In this document: positions 21,674-31,126 of the stretch, in pieces
Numbering within the stretch: position 1 is the first letter of the stretch
How the letters are laid out: each line of letters begins with the position of its first letter
DNA from: Pegoplata infirma
Taxonomy: Eukaryota > Arthropoda > Insecta > Diptera > Anthomyiidae
Direction: 5' to 3'
DNA: 64,000 nt
NCBI GenBank assembly: GCA_963921195.1
Contig: OY992540.1
Location: forward strand, 78,047,337 to 78,111,336
Notes under the pieces: generated by a model
Database searches by the model: none
What the model was told of the DNA's origin: nothing
The model's input: the letters and a program-made list of their open reading frames with translations, nothing else
Translations under genes and position numbers: made by a program

Positions 21674-24600
21674 ATGGATTTTAAAATTATCCAGTGGAAT
21701 ATAAAAGGTCTAATTAACAATTACCACGAATTACAACTAATAATAAAAGACCATAATCCAGATATTATTTCAATTCAAGAAACACACATCCCTTATAATA
21801 ACAACAACATAATATATCCAAAACAATATAATGGGTTTTTTCACAACCTAGCCAGCAACATTACAGCTAAGCAAGGAGTTGCCATCCTTGTGAAAAAAAC
21901 AATACCACATAAACTAATATATTCAGATACTAACACAGCTTCTATCGCTATTGAAATTGACTTCGGTATTAAATTCACTTTTGTTAATACATATTTTCCC
22001 CCACATCAACCCATTAATGAAAGCAATTTAAAAAATTTACTTAATAACATAAATTCACCTCTTTTTTTGACCGGGGATTTTAACTCATGGAGCACCCTCT
22101 GGGGCTCTGTCGAGACCAACTCCCGTGGAAAAGTTATTGAAAATTTCATCTTAAATGAAGACCTTATTATACTTAATAATGGCAAACCCACACACTTCTC
22201 TACACACAACACATTTACACATATTGATGTATCCTTGTGCTCATCACAGATCGCACCTTTCTGTTCATGGAATACCCTTAATGACCTACATGGTAGCGAC
22301 CATTACCCTATTTTAATAAATATAGAAAAAAACGTTAACACTTCTACAACAAAACGAAAACCAAAATATAAAACCGAAGCTGCCAACTGGATACTATATC
22401 AAAAACAATGCGATGATAATCTATCTAAAATTAAAACATCTACTAACGTTAACCAACAAGCTGCATCAATTACAAAATGTATAAGGTCAGCAGCAAATTT
22501 AAGCATTCCTGAAACAAGGAGTGTGTCATACAGAACCAATTGTGTGTGGTGGAACAATAATCTGGAACTTTTAAGGAAGCAAAAACAAAATTTTTGGCAC
22601 AATTTTAAGAGAACAAGATCCGATACAAACCTGGTTTTATACAAAAAACACAATGCTATGTTTAGAAGGGCCGTCAAAGTAAGTAAAGCTACATGTATGC
22701 AAAAATTTACGTCTAACATTAACCCTGCCTCCTCATCAAAACGTATATGGAATGATATAAAACTTCTAACTGGTGGGAAATGTTCTACAACAATTAAATA
22801 CCTTAAATCTGAATCGAATATGCTGTCATCTTCAGTTGACATCGCCAATTGCCTAGCTAAATACTGGTCTAATTTATCAGACGATACAAATTTTTCTCCC
22901 AGTTTCCAGCAAAATAAATCGAACACCATAGATCAGATCTACAATCCGCGATCCTATAATACTCATGCCAAAAAAGTTGAAACTCCTATAACTATGATAG
23001 AACTTGAAGACGCTTTACATTCAGCTAAGGGCAAAACTCCAGGGGACGATCGTATATCGTATCCGATGCTTAAAAATCTTCCATTATCTACAAAACAACA
23101 CATTCTTAATATTTACAACAACATTTTTTCATCCAACGTTTATCCCCAAGCTTGGAAAATAGCAACTATTGTTCCGATCCCTAAACCAAATAAAGATCAT
23201 TCTTCCGTCTCCGGATACAGGCCAATATCCCTACTACCGTGTATCAGCAAAACACTCGAAAAAATTATCTCGAGAAGACTAATGTGGTTTTTAAAAGCTA
23301 ATAACTTCATTTCTACAAATCAAGTAGCTTTTATGAAAAAGCAAGGCACCGACGACGTCCTTATATACCTTCAGCACTTCTTTTCAAGAGCGTTATCGAG
23401 CAAAAACCACATAAACATTTTATCTACCGATTTTGAAAGAGCCTTTGACCGGATTGGAATTCATATAATTCTTCAACAACTTACGGAATGGAAAATTGGT
23501 AAAAAAATTTATTCAATCATTAAAAGCTTCCTTAGCAACCGCAAATTCAAAGTAAGAGTTAACTTCCAACAATCCAAAACGTTCCCTCTGTGTAATGGTA
23601 TCCCGCAAGGATCACCTTTATCCGTGGTTCTATTTATTATCGCCTTTAATCAGTTTAGCAAAATCATTTCCTCACATAAGCACATCGAACATGCTATTTA
23701 CGCTGATGACGCCGTAATATTTACAAAAATAAAAGATAACAACAAGGTCAAAGAAATTTTCTCAAAAATTATTGAAGATATTGAAAATTGGAGCTTGATA
23801 TCAGGTGCCAAACTTTCTATAGAAAAATGCAGTCTACTACACATTTGCAATAAGAAAAACTGTAACACTTTTGACGTTGAATATAAAAACATAAAAATAA
23901 AACAAGTAAATCATCTTCGTATTCTGGGTGTTATTTTTGACAAAAGTTTCACTTTCAGAGAACATTGCATACAGCTCAGGAAAAATTTAAACTCAAGACT
24001 AAACATTATAAAATATCTTACATCTAAAAACTTCAGAATACATATTACGACAATGGTTAACATAACACGCTCAATTGTGCTCTCAAAAATCGATTACGCT
24101 CTTCCAATCTACGGTTGGTGCGCAGCCACTCACATCAAATTAATCAAAGGACCATACCATGCTGCAATTCGTCGTAGTATAGGAGCCTTCCGCACAAGCC
24201 CAATCACAAATATATTAGCTGAAGCTGGATTACCCTCAATTGAGGACCGAACATCACTTTTAACACACAAGCTTATACCAAAACTCTTCATCTGTCGCAA
24301 TAAATTATTATTTGAAGAAGTGTCAAAAGCGATTAAACACAAACGAGTACCAAGGCTCGAGTCCGTAATAAGTAGGTGCATAACCTTATCGCGTAAACTA
24401 AATATACAAATTAGTCCCATTCATTTTAAACAAACATCGGAACCACCATGGTCCCTCGAAAATTCGTCATTTGTCGTGAGTATGATTGATTTTCCAAAAT
24501 CCACTACTCCGCCTACAGTCTATAAACAAACATTTTATAACATATCTGATGAATTTATAAAAGACAATTGGAAGCTCTTATTTACTGACGGCTCCAAGTC

Positions 24601-25375
24601 ACATGACTCCACAACTTTTGCAATAGTTCAACAAGATGGTCAGCTTATCAACTCCGGTTACATTAATAGCTACTGTTCAAACTTTACCGCTGAAGCTTTG
24701 GCGATATTTACCGCTGCGGAATTTGCTGCTCAAAACCAAGCAAAATACGTCATATGTACAGATAGTCTTTCTTCTGTCTACGCCACACAAAATTCATTAT
24801 ACGACTCTCCATTAATAAATGAGATCAGAAATATTCTCATCAAACACTCAAATAGAATTAAACTAATGTGGGTTCCATCGCACGTTGGTATTCCCGGCAA
24901 CGAGCACGCCGACTCAGCTGCTACAGAAGCTAAATGCAGACCTCTACTAAAATTCACAACTTGGGAAAACCGTGATATAGTAAACGTTATATTTTCCCAT
25001 TTTAAGACCATATATGATCAAAAATGGGCAAACTATCAACACGCATACAAAAATTTTAATTCTGTTGGGAAAAAAACTATTTATCCTCTAACCTGTTCCA
25101 GAAATGAAACTACAACTGTTGTACGACTCAGGATCGGACACTGCAAATTCTCCCACAAACACCTATTGGAAAAAAAACCTGCCCCCCGATGTACTACCTG
25201 CAATACACAACTTAATGTGACTCACATCCTAGATGAGTGCTCAAAATACAACACGTCCCGAATCAACATCTTTGGATCAAATGTTCCTACTGACTTACTT
25301 AAAAATATCTGTGATACAAATATAAAATCAATATATAAATTCATATTAGAAAATAGTTTACTAAATCTTATCTAA
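21674..25375 (+). CDS. LINE ORF2: endonuclease, reverse transcriptase, RNase H
   Basis: This is a 1233-residue polyprotein that would nick chromosomal DNA and copy the element RNA at the nick. The AP-type endonuclease (about 1-220) keeps N9, the E36 box (SIQETH), TGDFN (133-137), HID (183-185) and SDH (208-210). The reverse transcriptase (about 480-800) shows GYRPISLLP at 514, STDFERAFDR at 584, GIPQGSPLS at 642 and YADD at 676-679. RNase H (about 965-1090) keeps TDGS (D972), AEAL (E1007), CTDS (D1030) and HAD (D1080), so all four acidic residues are present. A C-terminal zinc motif C1173-x2-C1176-x7-H1184-x4-C1189 follows. The ATG is 20 bases after the ORF1 stop, suggesting reinitiation or leaky translation. 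All catalytic motifs look intact. Confidence 0.97.
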   Translation: MDFKIIQWNIKGLINNYHELQLIIKDHNPDIISIQETHIPYNNNNIIYPKQYNGFFHNLASNITAKQGVAILVKKTIPHKLIYSDTNTASIAIEIDFGIKFTFVNTYFPPHQPINESNLKNLLNNINSPLFLTGDFNSWSTLWGSVETNSRGKVIENFILNEDLIILNNGKPTHFSTHNTFTHIDVSLCSSQIAPFCSWNTLNDLHGSDHYPILINIEKNVNTSTTKRKPKYKTEAANWILYQKQCDDNLSKIKTSTNVNQQAASITKCIRSAANLSIPETRSVSYRTNCVWWNNNLELLRKQKQNFWHNFKRTRSDTNLVLYKKHNAMFRRAVKVSKATCMQKFTSNINPASSSKRIWNDIKLLTGGKCSTTIKYLKSESNMLSSSVDIANCLAKYWSNLSDDTNFSPSFQQNKSNTIDQIYNPRSYNTHAKKVETPITMIELEDALHSAKGKTPGDDRISYPMLKNLPLSTKQHILNIYNNIFSSNVYPQAWKIATIVPIPKPNKDHSSVSGYRPISLLPCISKTLEKIISRRLMWFLKANNFISTNQVAFMKKQGTDDVLIYLQHFFSRALSSKNHINILSTDFERAFDRIGIHIILQQLTEWKIGKKIYSIIKSFLSNRKFKVRVNFQQSKTFPLCNGIPQGSPLSVVLFIIAFNQFSKIISSHKHIEHAIYADDAVIFTKIKDNNKVKEIFSKIIEDIENWSLISGAKLSIEKCSLLHICNKKNCNTFDVEYKNIKIKQVNHLRILGVIFDKSFTFREHCIQLRKNLNSRLNIIKYLTSKNFRIHITTMVNITRSIVLSKIDYALPIYGWCAATHIKLIKGPYHAAIRRSIGAFRTSPITNILAEAGLPSIEDRTSLLTHKLIPKLFICRNKLLFEEVSKAIKHKRVPRLESVISRCITLSRKLNIQISPIHFKQTSEPPWSLENSSFVVSMIDFPKSTTPPTVYKQTFYNISDEFIKDNWKLLFTDGSKSHDSTTFAIVQQDGQLINSGYINSYCSNFTAEALAIFTAAEFAAQNQAKYVICTDSLSSVYATQNSLYDSPLINEIRNILIKHSNRIKLMWVPSHVGIPGNEHADSAATEAKCRPLLKFTTWENRDIVNVIFSHFKTIYDQKWANYQHAYKNFNSVGKKTIYPLTCSRNETTTVVRLRIGHCKFSHKHLLEKKPAPRCTTCNTQLNVTHILDECSKYNTSRINIFGSNVPTDLLKNICDTNIKSIYKFILENSLLNLI

Positions 25376-25490
25376 ATTCATTTTTTAAATCTCGGAGTCG
25401 AAAGCCTATGTAGCTAGTACTCCATTTTTCCCAAATTAGTTACAAAAATTGTATTTATGTAATTAATTATAAATAAATAAATAAAAATAA
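25376..25490 (+). other. LINE 3' UTR and AAAT-type tail
   Basis: This is a short (about 115 nt) 3' region. GGAGT (25395-25399) can pair with ACTCC (25420-25424), giving a possible small stem-loop. The tail from about 25466 is made of AAATAAATAAATAAAAATAA-like repeats instead of poly-A, as in I-type elements. A role of the stem in RT recognition is speculative. Confidence 0.7.
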
Positions 25491-25504
25491 AAAATAATTT
25501 TTCT
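25491..25504 (+). repeat. target site duplication, right of LINE
   Basis: AAAATAATTTTTCT is identical to 20157-20170. After it, the interrupted CTCAG/CTATAG unit array resumes. Confidence 0.9.
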
Positions 25505-26400
25505 AAGGAAAATTTTCTCAAAATCTAAGATTTTGTGTATTGGAAAAATGTCTCAGAGACACAAGCTGAGACTTTTGGTATAGAAAAATGCTCAAAATCT
25601 GAGACTTTTTCTATTGTAAAAATATCTTTTTCTATAAGAATAATGTCTCAGAGTCTGAGTATTTTTCTATGGGAAGAATATTTCAGAATCTAAAACTTTT
25701 TCTTTAGGAAAAATATCTTAGAATCTGAGGCTTTTTCTATACGAAAAATATTTCAGAATCGTACAATTTCCTATAGGCAAAATCTCTCAGAATCTGAGAC
25801 TTGTTCTATAGGAAAAGTGCTCAAGCATCTGAGACTTTTTTGTTAAGAAAAATGTCTCAGAATCTAAGACATTCTATCTTTTGGAAAAACGTCTTAAAAT
25901 TTTAGACTTTTTGTATAGGAAAGTTTTCTCAGAATCTGAGAATTTTTCTTTAGGAAAAAGGTTTTAGAGTCTAAGGTTTTTTTTATACTGTTTTCCTTTT
26001 AAAAAGGTCTCAGAAACTGAATTATTTTTCTTATAAAAAAAGCGAAGATTTTCCGAATCTAAAACTTTTTGTGTAGAATGTTTCAGAATCTGAGTAAATG
26101 TGCTAGATTAGAAATATCTCAGATTCTGGTAAAATGTCTTGCAATCGGAGTCTTTTCTTTTGGAAAAGTATTTCATGAATATATTTATAGAATCATTTTC
26201 TAAAGTGACTTTTTCCCGAGAAACGTTTTCCATTGGAAATATGATTTACAGTCTTTGACTTTTTCTATAGCAAAAACTGTCTTAATTCGAAATTGTTATA
26301 AAATCTTAGACTTTTCTTTGAAAAAAAATCAGATTCTGATAATCTAATTTGTAAAAATGTATCAGCATCTGATACAATTCACTTTCAAAAAAAGGCTTAA
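25505..26400 (+). repeat. diverged ~35-bp units, right block
   Basis: This continues the unit array seen before the LINE, in the same orientation: CTCAGAATCTGAGACTT followed by TTCTATAGGAAAAATG with frequent substitutions, decaying toward 26400. Confidence 0.8.
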
Positions 26401-26619
26401 GTCTCTCAAAAAATTTTAAAATATCAAAAAAAATTTAATTTTTTTCCCCCAACAGTTTCAAACTTACACAAAAATGAAGAATCTGTGTTACATTCAGTTC
26501 AAGGAAAAGATCGAGAAAAATTCTAAAACATGTGCTGTTATGTTACTTTTTGTAAAAAAAAAAAATAATAAAAAAAAATTTTGGGCCCCCACCGAAATAA
26601 AATCCTGGATACGCCAGTG

Positions 26620-27130
26620 ATGGAAAATCGGAATTTTGAAAAGGTACTGGAGCTCAACCAAAAAAGTATTTTTTCGCCCTCGACGGTACTAAAAAAATTA
26701 AAGTCCAGTTTCTGTACGACGAACGCCGTGCGTGTGCGACGAATAAGAAGAATTCAATATAAAAGTTCCTAAATTAAGACATCTTATTCATTTATTTATT
26801 TTTTAGAAAAAACTTCAATAAAGGTTGGCTAAAATCAAAAATTTCATTTTTTTGAAGCTTTTAAAACATTTTTCAAATGAAAATCGGTCGATTTTCGGAT
26901 TATTTTTTTTTTAACATTTTTAAAATTTTAGTTGAAAAATGTAAGAAATCGTCTAGTAAAGAAAAGTTACTAAATTAGTCGTAGGGATACTACGGTATCT
27001 TTGAGAGTGAAAAAGTACTAAACAACGGACTAAAGTATAAACTTCTCCATCCCTGCCTAGTACAACACAAATACTTATCAATGCGTCGAAAACTGTGGTA
27101 CTGCATTTAATTTTTTTTCCGAAAATTTTT
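26620..27130. other. AT-rich sequence, no gene seen
   Basis: The sequence directly after the CAGTGGCGTA-type end has no supported coding or repeat feature. A 63-residue frame overlapping 26581-26772 shows no domain. Confidence 0.4.
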
Positions 27131-27251
27131 TAACCAATTTTTTTTTTCATCAAAACTTTTTCCATCAAATTTCTTTTTACTAAAGTTCTTATCAATTATC
27201 CTTGTGGAGGTTATCAGTATAGGCGGTAATTCCGAAATTTTACTTGTTTTT
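27131..27251. repeat. relic of T-rich repeat and DINE-type right end
   Basis: A few TTTTTTCATCAAAA units are followed by a GTGGAGGTTATCAG ... ACTTGTTTTT phrase. This resembles the right ends of the DINE-like copies at 3410-3463 and 60539-60591. Confidence 0.5.
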
Positions 27252-27894
27252 AATAATTTTAAATTCAAAAACAAAATAAAAGTTTTATCCCACTCCTATT
27301 TTCAGTTTTGAGTGATTTTTTTATTGGTGCTCCTCTCTAGGTACCAACTAAATAAATTATTTAACAATGTTTACTTACTGTACGTATGAGCATTGTCTGT
27401 CTCGTCAGCAGTATTTTTTTTATTTGCGGTTTCGACCGTTTTTAGAGGTGTCTTCCAAATCATGATAAATTTTCTTCTTTTTGCTAAATTTAGCCAATTT
27501 AATTTTTGTTGTTGTTGCTTGTTTTTAAGGCTTGTGTATTTGTCGTGTGTTTTTTTTATGTTCCTGCCAAAATAATAAATATTTCAATTAAAGTTTTTTT
27601 TTTGTTTTTATTTGGCGGGTGTTCATGAAGATCTTTATACAAATTTGTGGCATCGTTTTATTTATTCTATAATGTGCAGTACATGTTGTTCATATTTTTG
27701 TTTTTGATATTCCATATAAATCCAACTTTAAATATGAGTTCTTATTAAAAATGACAATGACAGGTGGCATGAGGTATGGAATTTTAAATAATTTTTTTTT
27801 GGTTATTTTTGTATTTTAAAATTAACATAAAAAGAGGAGACCACCAAAGTTACAAAATTATGTCTGGTTACTTTATTAAATGCACTTTATGCAC
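27252..27894. other. AT-rich sequence, no gene seen
   Basis: T-rich sequence without recognisable domains or paired ends. A 60-residue frame at 27393-27575 is Phe/Val-rich, unsupported, and read from T runs. Confidence 0.5.
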
Positions 27895-27897
27895 TTA

Positions 27898-28487
27898 CAA
27901 GGGAAGTATCTCAACCCTTATGAACCGATTTGCCTGAAACTTCAAATATATATCAAAGAGACAATTCTAAGGTTGGGGTGTCTCGGCTTATCGGCCATAT
28001 CGGGGATTTAGGGGTTCAAAACATGGGTCAAAAAATGTCGAAAAAAATCGTTTTTTTGATTTTTCAGCCATTTCTTTTTAAGAAACTATATGATGTATGC
28101 ATATGAGAAGAAAGGTTTTTTTAAGGCCTATTCAATGGTGGCATAACCTTGTAAAAATTCGGCTTCTTTAAATATTTTTTTCAGGAAAATGTGTAAATTT
28201 TTGGAAGGTACTTATATGAAGACATAGACGTACGATATCCATATGAATAAGAAATAATCTTTATTAAATTTAAGTCGACCCGTATTTTTGCCCTAGACGA
28301 TATTCCCGTTAGTTCGGAAGTTATCAAAATTTTCCCGAAGGTCCACATGGTTTCATAAGGGAACAACGAAATTTTTAAACACCGATATGGCCGATAAGCC
28401 GAGACACCCCAACCTTAAAATCGTCTCCTTAATATATATTTTAAGTTTCAGGCAAATCGGTTCATAAGGGTTGAGATACTTCCCTTG
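27898..28487. mobile_element. long-TIR MITE with TTA duplication (Harbinger-like)
   Basis: Inverted repeats of about 110 bp begin CAAGGGAAGTATCTCAACCC at both ends (27898 on, and 28487 backward). They include the phrase GGTTGGGGTGTCTCGGCTTA. TTA flanks both sides (27895-27897, 28488-28490). Three-base TTA/TAA duplications characterise PIF/Harbinger elements. A second, nested copy lies at 30906-33136. A 61-residue minus frame (28181-28366) is shared with that copy as MWT(F/S)GKI...SELTGIS but shows no known domain. Confidence 0.75.
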
Positions 28488-28565
28488 TTAGAAAAATATG
28501 AACTAAAAAATAGTAAAATTAACTAAATTCAAGGAAAATAACACTTGAATTTGACACTTTTTTTA

Positions 28566-30397
28566 ACAATCTGGGCACCTTAATGGTAAAGTTAATTCGT
28601 GTACTCAGCATCCAATGGTGTTAGTCCGTTATTCGAAGTTAGTGTTCGTATTCGCGATTTAAAATTTTGGTGCTCAAGTAAAAAAAAAAGAAACGATATT
28701 TTTAAACTTTTGCGATAATTTTAAATTTAAAACCATTCAACTCTATTAAATTAACACAACAAACTATAAAACTGGGAATTTTTTTTGCGAAAAATATTTC
28801 TTGTTCGCGAAATAACTTGTGTTTCGTGAAAAAAATGGTTCAACACAATTATTTTTAGTTTGATTTGAATTAACGACACCCATCTATTAAAGCTAGTTGG
28901 TGTACACTAAATCCCATTGTAATATCAGTTTTAACATGATAATGTTTTTAGGCTGGTGTTTAATTTTAAAAAATTAATTAATTTTTAAAAAGCTAAAAAT
29001 TAACGAAAAAGAAAACAAGAATTACTATTTTCATTTTCTTAAAACCAAAAATTTTAATAACTTGGGTTTGTAACTTGAATAATAATTCACCTCGAGGTGA
29101 ATAAACCCGTTTTTCACCAGCTGGTGAATAAAAGGTAACATAATTATTTTTCAACAAAAAAAATTTATTTTTTTTTTCATCAATTTTTTTTCCATCAAAT
29201 TTTTTTTTCATCAAATTTTTTTATCATTTTTTTTTCAAAATTTTTTTTTCATCAATTATTTTTTCAAATAAATTTTTTTTTCATTATACTTTTTTTTCCA
29301 TAATTTTTTTTATCACTTTTTTTTTATCAAATTTTTTTTTTCATAAAATTTTTTTTCATCAATTTTTTTATCATTCTTTTTTCCATAAATTTTTTTTTTC
29401 ATCATTTTTTTTTTCATCAATTTTTTTTTTTTTTCATAAATTTTTTTTTTTTCATCAAACTTTTTTTTTTTCATCATTTTTTTATCATTTTTTTTTATAT
29501 CAAAAAATTGTTCTTTTCATCAAAAAAAATCGTCAATAACTTTTTTTCATCAAAATTTTTTTTCACCAAAAATTTTGGGTTCATAAAATTTTATTATTTT
29601 TTTTTTTTGTAAAAAAAATCATTTTTTTTACCAAAACTACTTTTTCACCAAGTCTAAGCTTTTCGTATAAAAATTTGCCATTTGTTTATCAAATGTACAT
29701 AAAACAAGTGAGAGTGTTGTATTCTTTGGTGCCGAATCTTTTATACTCTCCAAAATGTAAAAACCCTTTTTTGCACTTATTTTTGTACTCACTTACGAAA
29801 TGTACAGCTCTTTTGGTGTTTTTAATGGTACACCCAAATTACACCCAAATCTTCCGCATAACATTATCATGATTTAATGTTTTGGGCAAGAGTACAAAAT
29901 TAGCAGGCATTTTTTTCAAAGTATGTAAGTATTAGTGATATTAGCGATTAAATTTTTTTCTATTTTTAAGTAAAAAACAGATCTTTTATATTTTTTAGAC
30001 AATTGCGGAATTTCTATCCTATAAACTCTACTGAATATACAAAAGAAAATTTTATTCGCAGAAATTTTTTTTCGCAAAATTTTTTTTTTAAATTTTATTT
30101 TATTTTGATACTAATTAACGAAAATGTATAAAATACGACACAGATACAACATTTTTGGAAAAAAAAATTTTCACGGAATTTATTTTTTTTTTCGCAAAAA
30201 AACTTTTTTTTTGAAAAAAAGAATGCATTTTCTAAATTTTTATTTAAAAACTATCCCAAAAACATAAAGATTTCATTCTTGTTGTACTTACTTTAGCATT
30301 ACAATTTTAAATCGAGAATATGGCGAATACGATCGCTAACTTCGAAACACGGCTAGCACCATTGAATTCAGCTTTATCAAAAAGGTGCCCAGCTTGT
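28566..30397. mobile_element. TA-flanked inverted-repeat element holding T-rich repeat
   Basis: The left arm begins ACAATCTGGGCACCTT and runs about 110 bp to GCGATTTAAAATTTT (near 28675). Its reverse complement lies at about 30300-30397, ending AAGGTGCCCAGCTTGT. TA flanks both ends. The body is the T-rich repeat copy 2. Arm divergence is moderate. No transposase is present. Confidence 0.6.
28930..29925. repeat. T-rich dispersed repeat, copy 2 (uninterrupted)
   Basis: It is homologous to 812-885 plus 1823-2375 plus 3464-4085. The conserved head (about 28997-29130), the TTTTTTTTCATCAAA unit block and the tail with ACAAGTGAGAGTGTT occur in the same order. It lacks both the hAT MITE and the DINE-like insertion, so it serves as a natural empty-site comparison. 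Confidence 0.75.
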
Positions 30398-30445
30398 TAG
30401 TTTTTGCGACAAGCACAGTATAATGATTTAGCCGCATTGCAATGC
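29926..30445. other. AT-rich sequence and right arm of inverted-repeat element
   Basis: Apart from the arm at about 30300-30397, I see only AT-rich sequence with homopolymer runs. Confidence 0.5.
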
Positions 30446-30448
30446 TTA

Positions 30449-30902
30449 AGGTCTTATGATACTTGCTAGTTTTTGTAGTTTTTATATTTTGGAGAACAGT
30501 GCAAATATATTTTCATAGGAAAACTGACGAAGTGTAAAGAGTATGACAATATCATGAAAAAACTTCAAACGTCAAAAAATATACGTGTATTATCGATAAT
30601 TTTGCAGTGACTGTCAAAAAAAATATAAAAATGTTCAACTTGAAATTGACATTTCCAGAATAAAATGTTAACCGTGTTGCCAATTATATTAGTTTTTGCT
30701 CGAATGAAGCGGTTTTACATTTGTTTTGAGCGTTTTTTTTTAGCTATTTTGGGCGAGTTATTTTGAAAATAAAAGCTGGCAATATTGTTTTTTTTGCTTT
30801 GTTTTTATTTTATTGTATTTCTTGTTATTTCTCGCATTTGTTGTTTCATTCGATCAATTCTAAAAAAATCCAATACGGAAACTAGCAAGTATCATACCAC
30901 CT
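30449..30902. mobile_element. MITE with TTA duplication (TATGATACTTGC ends)
   Basis: The inverted ends are AGGTCTTATGATACTTGCTA at the left and, in reverse, AGGTGGTATGATACTTGCTA at the right. TTA flanks both (30446-30448 and 30903-30905). It is 454 bp long and non-coding. It adjoins the truncated left side of the next MITE copy. Confidence 0.7.
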
Positions 30903-31126
30903 TTATTGGCCATATCGGGGATTTAGTGGTTCAAAACATGGGTATAAAAGTGGCGAAAAATCGTTTTTGAATTTTTCAGCCCATTTCTTTTTAAGAAACT
31001 ATATATGATGTTTACATATGAGAAAAAAGGATTTTTTAATGCCTATCCAACGGTGGCAAAACCTTGTAGAATTTTGGCTTCGGTAAATATCTTTTTCAAG
31101 AAAATGTATAAATTTTGGGGTGTATT

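Larger units (their letters stand above)
20171..25490 (+). mobile_element. full-length I-clade-like non-LTR retrotransposon
   Basis: The element is about 5.3 kb, starts CAGTC, has two intact ORFs and ends in an AAATAAATAAATAAAAATAA-type tail rather than poly-A. It is bracketed by a perfect 14-bp duplication. A three-zinc-knuckle ORF1, an ORF2 with AP-endonuclease, RT and RNase H, and A/T repeat tails are features of the I clade (Drosophila I factor has a TAA tail). It lies inside the hAT-like repeat at 19349-26619. Complete frames and an identical duplication indicate a young, possibly mobile copy. Clade placement needs an RT phylogeny. Confidence 0.9.
19349..26619. mobile_element. hAT-like repeat (CAGTGGCGTA ends), split by a LINE
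   Basis: The left end CAGTGGCGTATACAGG, followed by a G/C run, is matched in reverse by CCTGGATACGCCAGTG at 26604-26619, preceded by GGGCCCCC. Without the inserted LINE it is about 1.9 kb and consists mostly of diverged TCTCAGAATCTGAG/CTATAG units. Its architecture matches 31127-32853, which has an 8-bp duplication. Here the 8 bp flanking each end (CCTAGTAC and ATGGAAAA) do not match. Either the flanks were rearranged or the ends belong to different copies. Confidence 0.6.

Noticed and set aside
22399..22929. 176-residue antisense frame inside the LINE ORF2
   Set aside because: It is a shadow of the RT-linker coding frame, with hydrophobic composition typical of antisense of AT-rich coding DNA.
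19349..26627. An intact hAT insertion with 8-bp duplication
   Set aside because: The ends fit, but flanking octamers CCTAGTAC and ATGGAAAA do not match, so a simple single insertion is not supported.
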